Part shown: positions 22,941 to 32,854 of the stretch, one piece after another
How positions within the stretch are numbered: position 1 is the stretch's first letter
How the letters are laid out: the number at the start of each line of letters is the position of its first letter
Origin: Pomphorhynchus laevis
Taxonomy: Eukaryota > Acanthocephala > Palaeacanthocephala > Echinorhynchida > Pomphorhynchidae
Reading direction: 5' to 3'
DNA length: 64,000 bases
NCBI GenBank assembly: GCA_012934845.2
Contig: WNNJ02000417.1
Coordinates: forward strand, 62,001-126,000
Made by a program: the position numbers and the translations under genes
The notes under the pieces: model-generated
What the model saw: the letters and a program-made list of their open reading frames with translations, nothing else
Database searches by the model: none
What the model was told of the DNA's origin: nothing

Positions 22941-23312
22941 CAGTAGCCGATATACTAAGAGCCGACTTCTTGGAATATCACGGAGGAATTAAAAATAATT
23001 AATGATTTTTAGAAATCATTAATAAAAATCATGAATTATTTATAAAATACAGAACATTATCACATAAATGTTACGACAAAATTAAAGGCCATTTAATAAA
23101 ATTAAATCTGAAAATAACTCTAACATAAGAGAAATAAAACTACGGCTTAAACGCAAGATTGAATCGAACATCAGGCGATACACTTTTGAGTAAAAGATGA
23201 AAGAGCAACTTGGATCTGCATTTGTTCACTAAAGGCTATTATGCAAAATAGCTGATAAAATTGGATCTTTGATTTTTGTAACGTTTCACGTTGTCATTTT
23301 TTAAGTAGCTAC
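22941..23312. other. LEO1 intron 6, sequence next to exon 6
   Basis: AT-rich, with fragments resembling 22,080-22,260 (CATAAGAGAAATAAA, then AAGCACAAGATTTAATCGAA and variants), i.e. a diverged dispersed repeat. The intron donor is GTAGCT just below 23,313. Confidence 0.45.
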
Positions 23313-24442
23313 CTTTATCAATTCAATTCGATTAATATCAGGATTTTGGCCCGCATGGCTTAGTATTCGGATTTTCTGATTTGAACTAAACGGCTTACGT
23401 GCAATTGAGGCGGAAATGCGAGAAGTAGCATTGACTTCAGTAGAATAAGGTCTAAAAGAAATGTTTGAACATAAAGTTAACATAGTAAGGCATAATAAAA
23501 ACCTGAAGGTTAACTTCGTCCGAAATCCGACTTGGCCATGAAGATAGGATCCATGTCTCACAAACAGATGGTTATGATCGTTAATAATGTTGTTTTTGAA
23601 CACATCAAAAACCTTATCTCCAATGTAAAACGAAAGGCTATGCGATTAAACGTAACTATCATAAATAAAAAGCAAATTTGCTTCAACATTACCTTCCATC
23701 GGACCACTGCACAAAACGTGCATTGCTCTGCTTAACAGGTATCGCTCCTCCATTTTCTACAGCACGCCATCGAACAGTATTTTCAATCTACAAAAATCAG
23801 AGTGTTTATCTGTGAGTGTAACTTACAAAAGCTACTTTTAATCGTAACCGTTTTCTTTCTAATTCATCCATATCCTCGAGACTTCCATCTTCGTGAACAT
23901 AGCAACTAGGGTCAAACGGTCTATTGCAAGTAAAAAAAAATTTCCTTCATATCTTAAACATAATTTCAAAACCTTGAATCAATATTGAGAAATGGCGGTA
24001 GCTTAACGAAATGCAATTCTCTGCCAGTGTTGATCTTAATTCTTGGTATTTTCAATTTTACAACCCAATTCTCATCGCTTTTATCCAAAACTTTTCGATC
24101 ATTTTCAAACTGCTCGTTAAAAGGCGATCCGAATCGGTGAATCGAATTTTCATTTTCTACACGTTTCGCTGTTAAGTCCGAATGTTCCATTGATTCATCT
24201 GCGCTAATGTCACTAAGAGACTCTCCGAATATATCCGAATTATCAGCGGTGCTGAATGGCCGAACAGTATTGTTCTCCTCAATTACATCCATGTCATCAT
24301 TGTCAAAGAAAATACTTAAAAGGGGTGAACTTGGCTCTAAATGATTAACATAAAATAAATTAGACATTAATATGAAATATATACCTGGACTACGTTCATT
24401 ATCGAAATCGTTATCCGAAGATGAAACTAACTTTGAATTCAT
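23313..24442 (-). CDS. leo1: LEO1 (Paf1 complex), exons 1-6
   Basis: Six exons chain in phase: 24442-24385, 24336-23973, 23920-23827, 23787-23693, 23637-23503 and 23451-23313, with GT-AG introns of 48, 52, 39, 55 and 51 nt. The acidic Ser/Asp-rich N-terminus (residues 1-120) is followed by the Leo1 domain. Its landmarks are LHFVKLPPFLNIDS-RPFDP, RLRLKVAFIENTVRWR, KQSNARFVQWSDGS, VFDVFKNN, DHNHLFVRHG, FRTKLTFRPYST, QKIRILSHAGQNPD and IELIK. Human LEO1 has VKLPNFLSVEPRPFDP, LKLKVENTIRWR, SNARIVKWSDGS and DHNHLFIRQG. LEO1 acts in the nuclear Paf1 complex during RNA polymerase II elongation and H2B/H3 modification. With exon 7 it makes about 420 residues. The coding sequence looks intact. An AG lies 12 nt before the ATG. 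Confidence 0.96.
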
Positions 24443-24800
24443 TTTGGAATGTTTCTATATTGCAAAATTCTGAAAAATACTTATATGTTTAATTAATCCG
24501 GTCAGCTAAATGAGTGTACGTATTTATATCATACATAAATTAAAAATCTAAACAATTTTATAAACTTAAAAGCCAAAATACAAAGTTCAAAGTTAATGAG
24601 TTTTAACTTAAAAGTTAAAATACACAGAAACAGCACACAGCTATAACGCAACACATACAATAAATCGCTCATACGCAAAAAAAATATATTTTTATATATA
24701 AAAATATAAACTAGACTAGTATAGACTAGTCTAGTTAGACCAATATAGCTTTCTTGGCTGCTTAATAAACTACTTACAAATTAGAGCTCGAGCGTCAGTA
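24443..24800. other. LEO1 5' flank
   Basis: AT-rich. Immediately upstream of the ATG is TTTTGCAATATAG, an acceptor-like site ending 12 nt from the start. At 24,660-24,735 there are TATATA runs and a TAGACTAG repeat. No promoter motif was recognised. Confidence 0.4.
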
Positions 24801-24807
24801 TTTTTGA

Positions 24808-25422
24808 TTAAAAAAGTTTGATAACCAGTAAACATCAATTAAAGTAAATACAATACATTTCGTCTGAGTAACGATGATGAAGCTTACGTCTGGCCATCGA
24901 TGATGACTTACAATAAATAACATACAAACTACGATTACTACGATTGATACGATTACTACGATTACAACGATTACATCGATTACAACGATTACTTCAACGA
25001 TTAAAGAATTTAAAATTATCTTGATTATAATTGTCTTGCTATAACTAGCAAATTACAATTTCAGTTCGACTAAATCCGATTATTATCTATCTCTATGTAT
25101 AGTAGTTCGTCGCACTGCTAATTTAAACTAACTAGTGTCTACGCAATAGTCTCGTCTGATAAATACATTTCATAACTTTTCGTTTTCTTAAATTTTCGCT
25201 GTCAATTCATGTACTGAATGGTCTGTAATAACTTTTTGTGCGGATTTTTTCGTATACTGTACAGTACAAACTGAAATTTGTACGAACAATTAAATATAAC
25301 GACTTATCGGATATTGTTTGATATTTACAATTATTATACAATAATAATCTACAAAATTTGGGACAAGTTTAAACCAAAATTCAAGCAGTCATCCCGAGAT
25401 ACAAGGGCTCTGACTAGTGTGC
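24808..25422 (+). mobile_element. LINE 5'-end segment with ACGATTAC microsatellite
   Basis: Begins with AAAAAAGTTTGATAACCAGT and AAACAT, the 5'-end motif also seen at 43,863. At 24,915-25,010 ACGATTACT/ACGATTACA units repeat imperfectly about ten times. The remainder up to 25,422 has no ORF. It is probably the 5' UTR of a CR1-type element, or of an element interrupted by the one starting at 25,423. Confidence 0.5.
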
Positions 25423-25475
25423 ATATTTTTTGGTTTCTAATAAACATACAATTCAGTTCAGCAATCTGAACTGTA

Positions 25476-26747
25476 ATGATCAAAATGGGGAAACGGAGGA
25501 AAACGACAAAATCGACTGTGAATGATAATGGATCCCAGCATTATGTAGAGTGTTCCATGGCCGATTGCCCTGTGTGGACTACTGTTTGGCTACCTATTCG
25601 TCTTCCTTCAAATTTTCTTGATAGAGATTTTCTATGCGGATTTTGTTCAGCATCTTTTCGTAAAGATTTGATAGTTTCAAAGAATGATCAATCGTCTATC
25701 AGCCATGACAATTCAAATAGTATCGTTTGTGACAAAGATGTTAGTAAAATACAATTCGAACGAAAATGTGGCAAACATCGAAAAGAACAATTATTATCAT
25801 CAAATAAAGAAAGCGCTCGATTTACAGACAATTCTCAAACATTGCAAGAGCAACATGTTGCCACAGACTTCCTGCGAATCGAAAATGAATCATTGAATCG
25901 AACATCCAACTCATTAATCGATGAAGCATCACCGATTATCGAAAATAACAGTTTAGACAATGACAATCTTATCAATAACGGAAATTTGGATAGTAGAAAC
26001 CTACAACGATCGTACAGTAAATCCGATATCAATTCAAGCTTCTCTGCACCTCTTACTAATCCAGATGTATTTACTGATCCAATCAATGCTTATTCACCTA
26101 AGCGCTCTATATATGCTAACAGTCTGGGTCAGTTAGATGAAGTGTCTCTTAATCACAAAGATTCTAATCAATTCGAGTCATTGGCAAGTGTTATACCTGA
26201 TACATGCCAAATAACTGGAGTCATTGATAGATCTTCACATAATCTTGATGGAAAATCAGTGATTTCCTCTGAGCAGCACTTTTCCCGCGTACGCAAATAT
26301 CATGATCATTCTCGCGCTATCGTTTTCACTAATATACCTGAATCTATCTCGGTCAACATACAACATAGATTAGATGACGACTTATCCAAAGTTCGTGCGA
26401 TACTATCAACCATTTTGGTAGCGTCACCGAAAGAGGTAACGTCCAAAATTAAACTATTAGCTTTGTTTCGAATTGGTAAAAAGCAGAATAATCATCCTAG
26501 ATTATTAAAAGCAATTTTTACCGACGCAGCGGCTGCCAAAACTATTCTGAGCAACTCCTATTATCTTAAAGGTTCTCCCGTTAGATTACTAAATGATCTT
26601 GACAAGTATGAACGTGAACGTCTTCGAGAGGTTAGACAATTATTGAGATCGCGCTTAGATGCAGGAGAAACAAACTTAAGAATTCGGAATTTTCAAATTG
26701 TGCGACGAGGGACTCGCTTGAATTGGACTCCGCTGTTTGTGGATTAG
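25476..26747 (+). CDS. CR1 copy B ORF1, nucleic-acid-binding protein
   Basis: 423 codons. Residues about 22-60 hold a zinc-finger-like pattern: C-x4-C-x-VW, about 20 residues, then FLCGFC. The middle is Ser/Asn-rich and low complexity. The C-terminal third (from about residue 270) begins with SRAIVFTNIPES and includes LLALFRIGKK, RLLKAIFTD and RERLREVRQLLRSRL, an RRM-like or esterase-less ORF1 fold seen in related LINE ORF1s in this window. ORF1 proteins coat the LINE RNA. The stop at 26,747 lies 25 nt past the ORF2 ATG, in another frame. Confidence 0.8.
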   Translation: MIKMGKRRKTTKSTVNDNGSQHYVECSMADCPVWTTVWLPIRLPSNFLDRDFLCGFCSASFRKDLIVSKNDQSSISHDNSNSIVCDKDVSKIQFERKCGKHRKEQLLSSNKESARFTDNSQTLQEQHVATDFLRIENESLNRTSNSLIDEASPIIENNSLDNDNLINNGNLDSRNLQRSYSKSDINSSFSAPLTNPDVFTDPINAYSPKRSIYANSLGQLDEVSLNHKDSNQFESLASVIPDTCQITGVIDRSSHNLDGKSVISSEQHFSRVRKYHDHSRAIVFTNIPESISVNIQHRLDDDLSKVRAILSTILVASPKEVTSKIKLLALFRIGKKQNNHPRLLKAIFTDAAAAKTILSNSYYLKGSPVRLLNDLDKYERERLREVRQLLRSRLDAGETNLRIRNFQIVRRGTRLNWTPLFVD

Positions 26748-29662
26748 ATTTAGCTCCTCTCGTCGCTTCTAGCTTATCCAACATACCCATTACAAATGCA
26801 TGTGATTACTTAGATGACATTGTTTATTATCAATCACCGTTGTGGTCTGCTCTGGCGAAATCCAATAGTGCTAACAGTAAGGGAAATAACACATGTGCTT
26901 CAATAGGCTATAGTTCTGTGATCTTGTATACTAACGCACGCAGTCTTCTTAATAAAATTCACGAATTGAAGCAACGTATTCAATATTCCCAGCCCTTGTT
27001 AATAGCAATAACAGAAAGCTGGCTTAACTCCGATATATCTGATCACGAGATTGAAATAGCTAATTATTCTTCTTATCGTGTCGATAGGACCGGAAAGAGA
27101 GGAGGTGGGGTAATTTTATATTTACATAATAGTGTAGCGTTTATGACCTTAAGTGCCAAGTCTGAAGGTGGTACAGAAACACTATGGGGCAATATATTAC
27201 TGTCCGGTCATGTGTTAGTTACTATTGGTCTTATATATCGTAGTCCAAGAATGGATGTTTGTTCCATAGTTGATACATTATTAAAGTTTGGATCCCGTAG
27301 TAATGTGGTAGTAGTGGGTGATCTAAATATGCCTTCTATAGACTGGACTAACTACATATGCTTAAATAACAATAATTATTCATCAGCATTCCTTGATACT
27401 ATCAATTTTCTTAATCTAACGCAACATGTCTCAATGTTTACTCGTTCCTCTGGAGACCATCAATCTTTGCTTGATATTTGTCTTACTTCCGATAAATATT
27501 TGATCACCGGTATAACATATTTGGATCCCTTAGGCAGCTCTGATCATTCTGTTATTCGCTTTAATACAAACTTATCTAATATATTGTCACAACCTGAGTC
27601 TTCATGTATGTCAGTACAATGTTTCAAAACCAATTACAGTTTAGTACGTCAATCCCTTCTCGGTACAAATTGGTATGATCCATTGATTTTTGGAGTTGAA
27701 TCATCTTGGCAACAATTTGAAACTCTAATGATATCGCTCCTTCTACGTTTCTCACCTCGTAAGGTAGCAACTGCCCGTGCACGCACAAATCCTTGGTTTG
27801 ATAAGGAGCTTCAAGATGCATTGAGATCCAAGAAGCAAAAATTCGTAAGGTATAGGAATGGAGAAACTGATTATAGGTCATTTAAAAAGTGTCGGAATCA
27901 TTTCACATATCTCAAGAGACTTAAAAAGCGGCAATTTGAACAAGTACTGATAGGAAAGTCAGCCAACAATCCTAACATATTATTTAAATATGCAAATTTT
28001 AAAAGTAATGTTCGATCTTCTAGCTCTATCATTGGAAACAATGGACGCATTCTAGTAGATCATTTCGATATTGCTAATGCATTTGGTCGTAAATTTCTCG
28101 TATCAGCTACTACTTCTCCTTGTATAGAAATTACTCGTATTAATCCGTCAATTTTTGATATTCTTCACTTGTTCACAGTTCAAGATGTTATGAAAGAGTT
28201 TAAACGACTGAAACCGTCGGGCTCGATTTGCCCAGATTTACTTCCCTCAATATACCTGAAGAATCTTCATGATGTCATTGCTGCGCCTTTATATAGGATA
28301 TTTATAGCATCATTATATTACGGTATAGTCCCGAATGCATGGAAACGCTCTATCATTAAGCCGCTTCATAAGAAAGGTGATCGATCATGTGTAGATAACT
28401 ACCGACCGGTTAGTTTAACCTCTGTATCGTGTCGTGTATTAGAGAGATTACTTTATCGGATAATCAGTAGCTACCTAGAATCATACAGGTTACTTTCTAC
28501 TAATCAGCACGGATTCCGTAAAAACTGTTCCACAGTAACCAACCTTTTATTGGCACAGGAAAGTTGGGGTTCCATAGTGGATGAGGGGTATGCTGTCGAT
28601 GTCATATTTTTTGACTTCTCCAAAGCATTTGATCATGTACCCCATGACAAGTTGATTATGAAGATAAGTGCATTAAAAATCAATCCAATTATCATTCGTT
28701 GGATATGCAACTTTCTTTCTGGTCGCACATACCAGGTCGCCATTAACGGTACCCTTTCCGAGCATTATCCAGTTAATGCCGGTGTCCCGCAAGGGTCTGT
28801 ATTGGGTCCTTTGCTGTTTTGTATTTTCATCAACGATCTACCCAGTGTAATAAGTTCGCATTCATTATTATTTGCTGACGATTTAAAAATTTGGAGAGCC
28901 ATCAAGTCGAATTATGATCGTAACATTCTTCAATCAGATATTGACACGGTTTTTAAGTGGGCACGTTCTAATTGTCTGTCGGTTAATGCCTCGAAGTGCA
29001 CTTGCATGCACATTCGATCACGTAATATTGTTCCAGTGCCGATATATCATCTCGGGGATCGAGTGATTAAATTGGTTTCGAGCTATAAAGATCTTGGCGT
29101 ATTGATAACGGATGATTTCTCCACTCGCCAAAACACTGAGTACATTTGTTCGAAGGCCATGCGTATGGTTGGTTTCCTTCGCCGATCATTCAGCTATGTG
29201 AGTCCACGTTCTTTTAGAGTTCTTGCAAACGCTTTTGTACTAAGTCATTTGTTATATGCTTCTCAATGTTCATACCCTCGAACCAGAGATGAGATTAATC
29301 GACTTGAGAAGGTGCTACGTAGGGCAACAAAATTAGTACATTCTTTGAGAGAACTTCCTTACGAGGACCGTCTTCGGTCTTTAAATATGCAGTCATTATG
29401 TGATATTCGTGACTCGCGGGATCTGTGTCTTGTATGGGAGGTATTTCACAATGAACACCATGTGTTGCGTGGGCTCTTCAACATTCGATCAACTCGAGCT
29501 TTGCGAGGTCACTCGTTTTATCTTAGTCGCCAACGAATAGTACATTCTAGGACGATTCAATTTGGACAACGAATAATACATTCATGGAATCGTTTAAGCG
29601 ATGATATTGTAAATGCGGGAACTCGTGAGCTCTTTAAACGACAGATTATTTTAAATTGTTAA
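26723..29662 (+). CDS. CR1 copy B ORF2, endonuclease-reverse transcriptase
   Basis: 979 codons. The APE endonuclease occupies about residues 70-290, with TNARSLLNK, TESWL, RGGGVILYL, LIYRSPR, GDLNMPS, LLDICL and SSDHSVI. The RT is at about 480-790, with IIKPLHKKGD, NYRPVSLTS, QHGFRKNCSTVTNLL, IFFDFSKAFDHV, GVPQGSVLGPLLF, LLFADDLKIW (catalytic Asp pair) and YKDLGVLI. The C-terminal domain ends in WNRLSDDIV. It shows no stop or missing catalytic residue. Its sister copies A, C and D are all damaged. Target-primed reverse transcription is the expected activity. Confidence 0.93.
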   Translation: MDSAVCGLDLAPLVASSLSNIPITNACDYLDDIVYYQSPLWSALAKSNSANSKGNNTCASIGYSSVILYTNARSLLNKIHELKQRIQYSQPLLIAITESWLNSDISDHEIEIANYSSYRVDRTGKRGGGVILYLHNSVAFMTLSAKSEGGTETLWGNILLSGHVLVTIGLIYRSPRMDVCSIVDTLLKFGSRSNVVVVGDLNMPSIDWTNYICLNNNNYSSAFLDTINFLNLTQHVSMFTRSSGDHQSLLDICLTSDKYLITGITYLDPLGSSDHSVIRFNTNLSNILSQPESSCMSVQCFKTNYSLVRQSLLGTNWYDPLIFGVESSWQQFETLMISLLLRFSPRKVATARARTNPWFDKELQDALRSKKQKFVRYRNGETDYRSFKKCRNHFTYLKRLKKRQFEQVLIGKSANNPNILFKYANFKSNVRSSSSIIGNNGRILVDHFDIANAFGRKFLVSATTSPCIEITRINPSIFDILHLFTVQDVMKEFKRLKPSGSICPDLLPSIYLKNLHDVIAAPLYRIFIASLYYGIVPNAWKRSIIKPLHKKGDRSCVDNYRPVSLTSVSCRVLERLLYRIISSYLESYRLLSTNQHGFRKNCSTVTNLLLAQESWGSIVDEGYAVDVIFFDFSKAFDHVPHDKLIMKISALKINPIIIRWICNFLSGRTYQVAINGTLSEHYPVNAGVPQGSVLGPLLFCIFINDLPSVISSHSLLFADDLKIWRAIKSNYDRNILQSDIDTVFKWARSNCLSVNASKCTCMHIRSRNIVPVPIYHLGDRVIKLVSSYKDLGVLITDDFSTRQNTEYICSKAMRMVGFLRRSFSYVSPRSFRVLANAFVLSHLLYASQCSYPRTRDEINRLEKVLRRATKLVHSLRELPYEDRLRSLNMQSLCDIRDSRDLCLVWEVFHNEHHVLRGLFNIRSTRALRGHSFYLSRQRIVHSRTIQFGQRIIHSWNRLSDDIVNAGTRELFKRQIILNC

Positions 29663-29716
29663 CTGATTTGTTTTTGATTTTCTCTTTTTCTTTTATTTTG
29701 ACTATCGATTTGTCAG

Positions 29717-29762
29717 CAACTGTGAGCTATGCTCGTAACGTTGTCTAAATAATAATAATAAG
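29717..29762 (+). other. CR1 copy B 3'-terminal hairpin and AAT tail
   Basis: GAGC-TAT-GCTC (29724-29734) sits inside a CAAC (29717-29720) / GTTG (29740-29743) lower stem, then AATAATAATAATA. This is a likely RT recognition structure. Confidence 0.6.
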
Positions 29763-29885
29763 TTTTTCATTTAAAATTTAAAATTTAAATTTAAATCAAA
29801 TTCCATTGATACCGCAATAAACGAAATCTGTTAGTCGGATCCATTATTCAATGACGAATTTTTCGTTTAAAAAATTGATGGAAAT

Positions 29886-30455
29886 TTGAATTCCAGTACA
29901 ATATCACATTATATGACAAAAATGGCAAAGAAGATCAACAAGCAAGCGAAATACAACAATACAACAAAGTCGGTTGGGTACGCAGATAATAAAGTGGCAT
30001 GTGACTCTCACGGCTGCACGATATGGACCAAAGTAAGCTTCCCCTCAGACAGTTCTCAAGCAATGACGAGTCGCAATTTCTATTGTGGTTTCTGTGCAGC
30101 TCTAGCAATTGCAGATTTAAATAAAACTATTAACGACCTACGCTCACTAATCGAATACACTGATAAACCATTACGATCAGATATCCCTTATACATGTGAA
30201 GTATTCGAGCAAGATACAATACCATCACTAGACAATGAAATCGCCCCGATCAACATAATGGCAACATCTGATACTTCAATCTCCGGTCGGCTACCCGTCT
30301 TGTTCCCGCTGTCAAAGACCTGCCGTTTGACCAGAAGTTAGAAATCCTAGGTGTTTCAACGGTTAGTGAAATTTTGGTACAAGCTGATCTTATGCTGGTA
30401 TGGAGGGCAATTTTATCGCCCGCTCATCCCCTCAACTTCATGTTTTGCCTACGCA
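29886..30455 (+). pseudogene. CR1-type remnant: ORF1 N-terminus fused to ORF2 C-terminus
   Basis: 29,886-30,300 encodes an ORF1 start with the finger C-x4-C-x-IW and FYCGFC. From about 30,305 the frame matches the far C-terminus of CR1 ORF2 (LPFDQKLEILGVSTV and ADLMLVWRAI, compare LPYEDRLRSLNM and RDLCLVWEVF in copy B). A large internal deletion therefore joined the two ends. At about 30,455 an L2-type element begins abruptly inside the ORF2 part. Confidence 0.75.
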
Positions 30456-32853
30456 ACTCCGAGCAATTACAATCCAACTACAATTACAAACTAATCTCCA
30501 CTGCCCCCACACATATACTTGGCGGGGCACTCGACATCATCGCTGTCCCCGATCATTTTGCTGCCCACACCTCACTGTCCATCTCTGATCCTGGTCTATC
30601 CGATCACTTTCTTATCACCCTTGATCTCGCTCGCAACCACACCCCTCCTCACACACCTACAATCCTACGTCGCCCTTGGAGAAATCTTGACCTTTCCCTT
30701 CTCCGCTCTGACTTACTCAAATCGTGTCTATCATTACCCACAATAACATATTCATCTCCTCACGATCTCGCCTTTCTTTTCGACTCTGAACTCACATCCA
30801 CTCTCGATATTCTCTTGCCCTTCAAGTCTCACCCACACCGTCGCTTGCACCGTGCCCCATGGTTTGACATCCAATGCCTACTCTCAAAGCGTCGACTCCA
30901 CCATGCTTTTCGAGTCTATCACCGCTCTCTCAGACGCGATTTCCGCTCGATCACTCCGTCTTTCCGTGATTCCTATCTTGCTCTTCGCCGGTCTCATCTC
31001 AACCTACTACGTACCAAATGCAACTCCTTCTGGCAGCATAAAATAATCACTTCATTCAACTATAAGACTTTCTGGCATACTTTTAACTCAATCCTGGCTC
31101 GTTCCTCTACGCCTTGCAACATCAATGCTAATGATTATTCGTCATTTCTCCAGACTAAAGTATCCACGCTGCTCTCTCACACCCCGGTCTCCATCCTATC
31201 CCACTCTGCCCAGTCTACTCTCATCCTTCCCGAACTCTTTCATCTTCTCCCTGTATCACCTACAGAAGTATCATCTGTCCTCATGTCCTTGCCCAACAAA
31301 ACCTCACCTGCCGATCCCCTGCCTACCCACATATTAAAATCTATATGCTCATCGATATCCCCATTTCTCACAACCTTGTTTAACTCGTCCATCCGCAGTC
31401 GTATCTTCCCTTCACACTGGAAATCCGCAATCGTTCGTCCCCTCCTTAAGAAACAATCGCTCGACCCCTCACTACTCTTTCTAAGCTCTTAGAACGCCTC
31501 ATCTTAATACAAATCAAAGCGTATCTCTCCTCATCCAATCTGTACCCTCCTTTCCAATCCGCTTTCCGCTCTAATCACTCGACAGAAATCGCATGCCTAA
31601 AAGTGTACAACGACTTACTCATTTCTCGAGACAAGGCTCTATATAGTGTTCTCATCTCCCTGGATTTCTCCTCCGCATTCGACATTGTCGACCACTCCGT
31701 CCTCCTTTCTCGCCTTCGTTATGATTACGGCTTTTCTTCCTCCTCCGTAGCTTGGTTCGCCTCATATCTATCCGACCGTTCCTTTCGCGTCTGTTCTAAT
31801 TCATCATCCTCCCCTCCCATCCCTATTTTTTGCGGGGTTCCACAAGGTTCAGTCCTAGGTCCCCTGCTTTTCTCTCTTTTGCTTGGCGATCTCTCTCCAT
31901 TTATCAAACCTTACTCCTTTAACGTCATGCAATACGCCAATGACATTCTAATCTATGCTCATGCACCCGCACATCGCATACACGACATCGCCATTTCTGC
32001 CTCCAACTGTCTCTCTTCTATCTACAAGCGTCTCTCCAATCTCCATCTCGTTCTAAACGCCGAAAAGTCCAAAATAATGTGGATCCTTCCCCGTAAACCA
32101 AGCATATATCCTCCCATTGTATCTTTTGCCTCATCGATCATCCCTGTGGTCCAAAATCTCACTTTCTTAGGCTTCCATTTCGATGATCACCTTTCCCTTA
32201 AACCCTTCGTCCGTGACAAGGTCCGCTCGTCTAACTTAATTCTTCGTGACATCCGCCGTATCCGCCCCCTTATCGACTTCCGTTCTTGTATGTCTCTTCT
32301 TTCATCGCTTCTTTTCCCTAAAATCGATTACTGCCTTAGCCTTTTCGCCAATTCTCCAAAATCCATCATCCTACCCCTACAACGAATAATCAACACCGCC
32401 GTTCGAGTGCTCTTTCGCCTCCGTCGCTTCGACCACACATCCACATATTTTGCCCAACTCTCCTGGCCCACCATCCACATCCGCATCAAACTCCGCCTTC
32501 TTCTCATTACTTTTCGTCTCATCGCTGTCGGCTCCCCATCGTTCATCAACCTTCCTTTCTTAGACGATACTCGCCCCACCTCGCTATCGCTTCGTTCCTG
32601 TCATACCCTCTTACTCCACGTTCCTAATTACTCCAACAACTACGGTCTCCGATCCTTCCTCGTCGCCGCCTCACTCGCCTGGAATCAACTCCCTCTCGAC
32701 GTCCGCCGCGCTCCCTCTTTTATCACATTCAAACACCTCCTCCGTTCACACCTTCTCGACGCCTGATTCACAGTTTTGTTTTTGTTGTGGTCATGTAAGC
32801 GTGCGCTGGCACGCATTTGCCACGTTAAAATAAATCTTAATTTTTTTATATGT
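30455..32853 (+). mobile_element. L2-type LINE, subfamily B2, copy I (5' truncated)
   Basis: Starts within the endonuclease (YNYKLISTAPTHILGGALDI, GLSDHFLITL) and runs to a 3' end with hairpin at 32,799-32,814 and AATAAATC tail. The RT is in two frames (to 31,492 and 31,603-32,766). A deletion of about 38 nt after KKQSLDPS, relative to copy II, causes the shift. The catalytic motif reads YANDILIY instead of YADDILIY, so the enzyme is dead. GVPQGSVLGPLLFSLLLGDL is intact. Confidence 0.85.
32799..32814 (+). other. L2-type 3'-end hairpin
   Basis: GCGTGC-GCTG-GCACGC, flanked by TGTAA and ATTTGC, just before the terminal A/T-rich tail. The equivalent in subfamily B1 is GCGTAC with GTACGC. Confidence 0.65.
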
Positions 32854-32854
32854 T

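Larger units (their letters stand above)
10260..23312 (-). other. LEO1 intron 6 (13,053 nt), packed with retroelements
   Basis: Bounded by the donor GTAGCT (after exon 6) and the acceptor CTTTAG (before exon 7), joining IELIK to QEEKR as in other Leo1 proteins. It is over 200 times longer than the other five introns of the gene. Contents include a CR1 LINE, PLE copies in both orientations, a decayed RLE LINE and PLE-tail arrays, all listed separately. Confidence 0.88.
25423..29762 (+). mobile_element. CR1-type LINE copy B, apparently intact
   Basis: The 5' motif TTGGTTTCTAATAAACATAC at about 25,430 is followed by ORF1 (25,476), an overlapping ORF2 (to 29,662), a 3' hairpin and an AATAATAATAATA tail at 29,750-29,762. 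Both ORFs are open with all recognised motifs present. It is the best candidate in the window for a recently active element. Confidence 0.85.
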
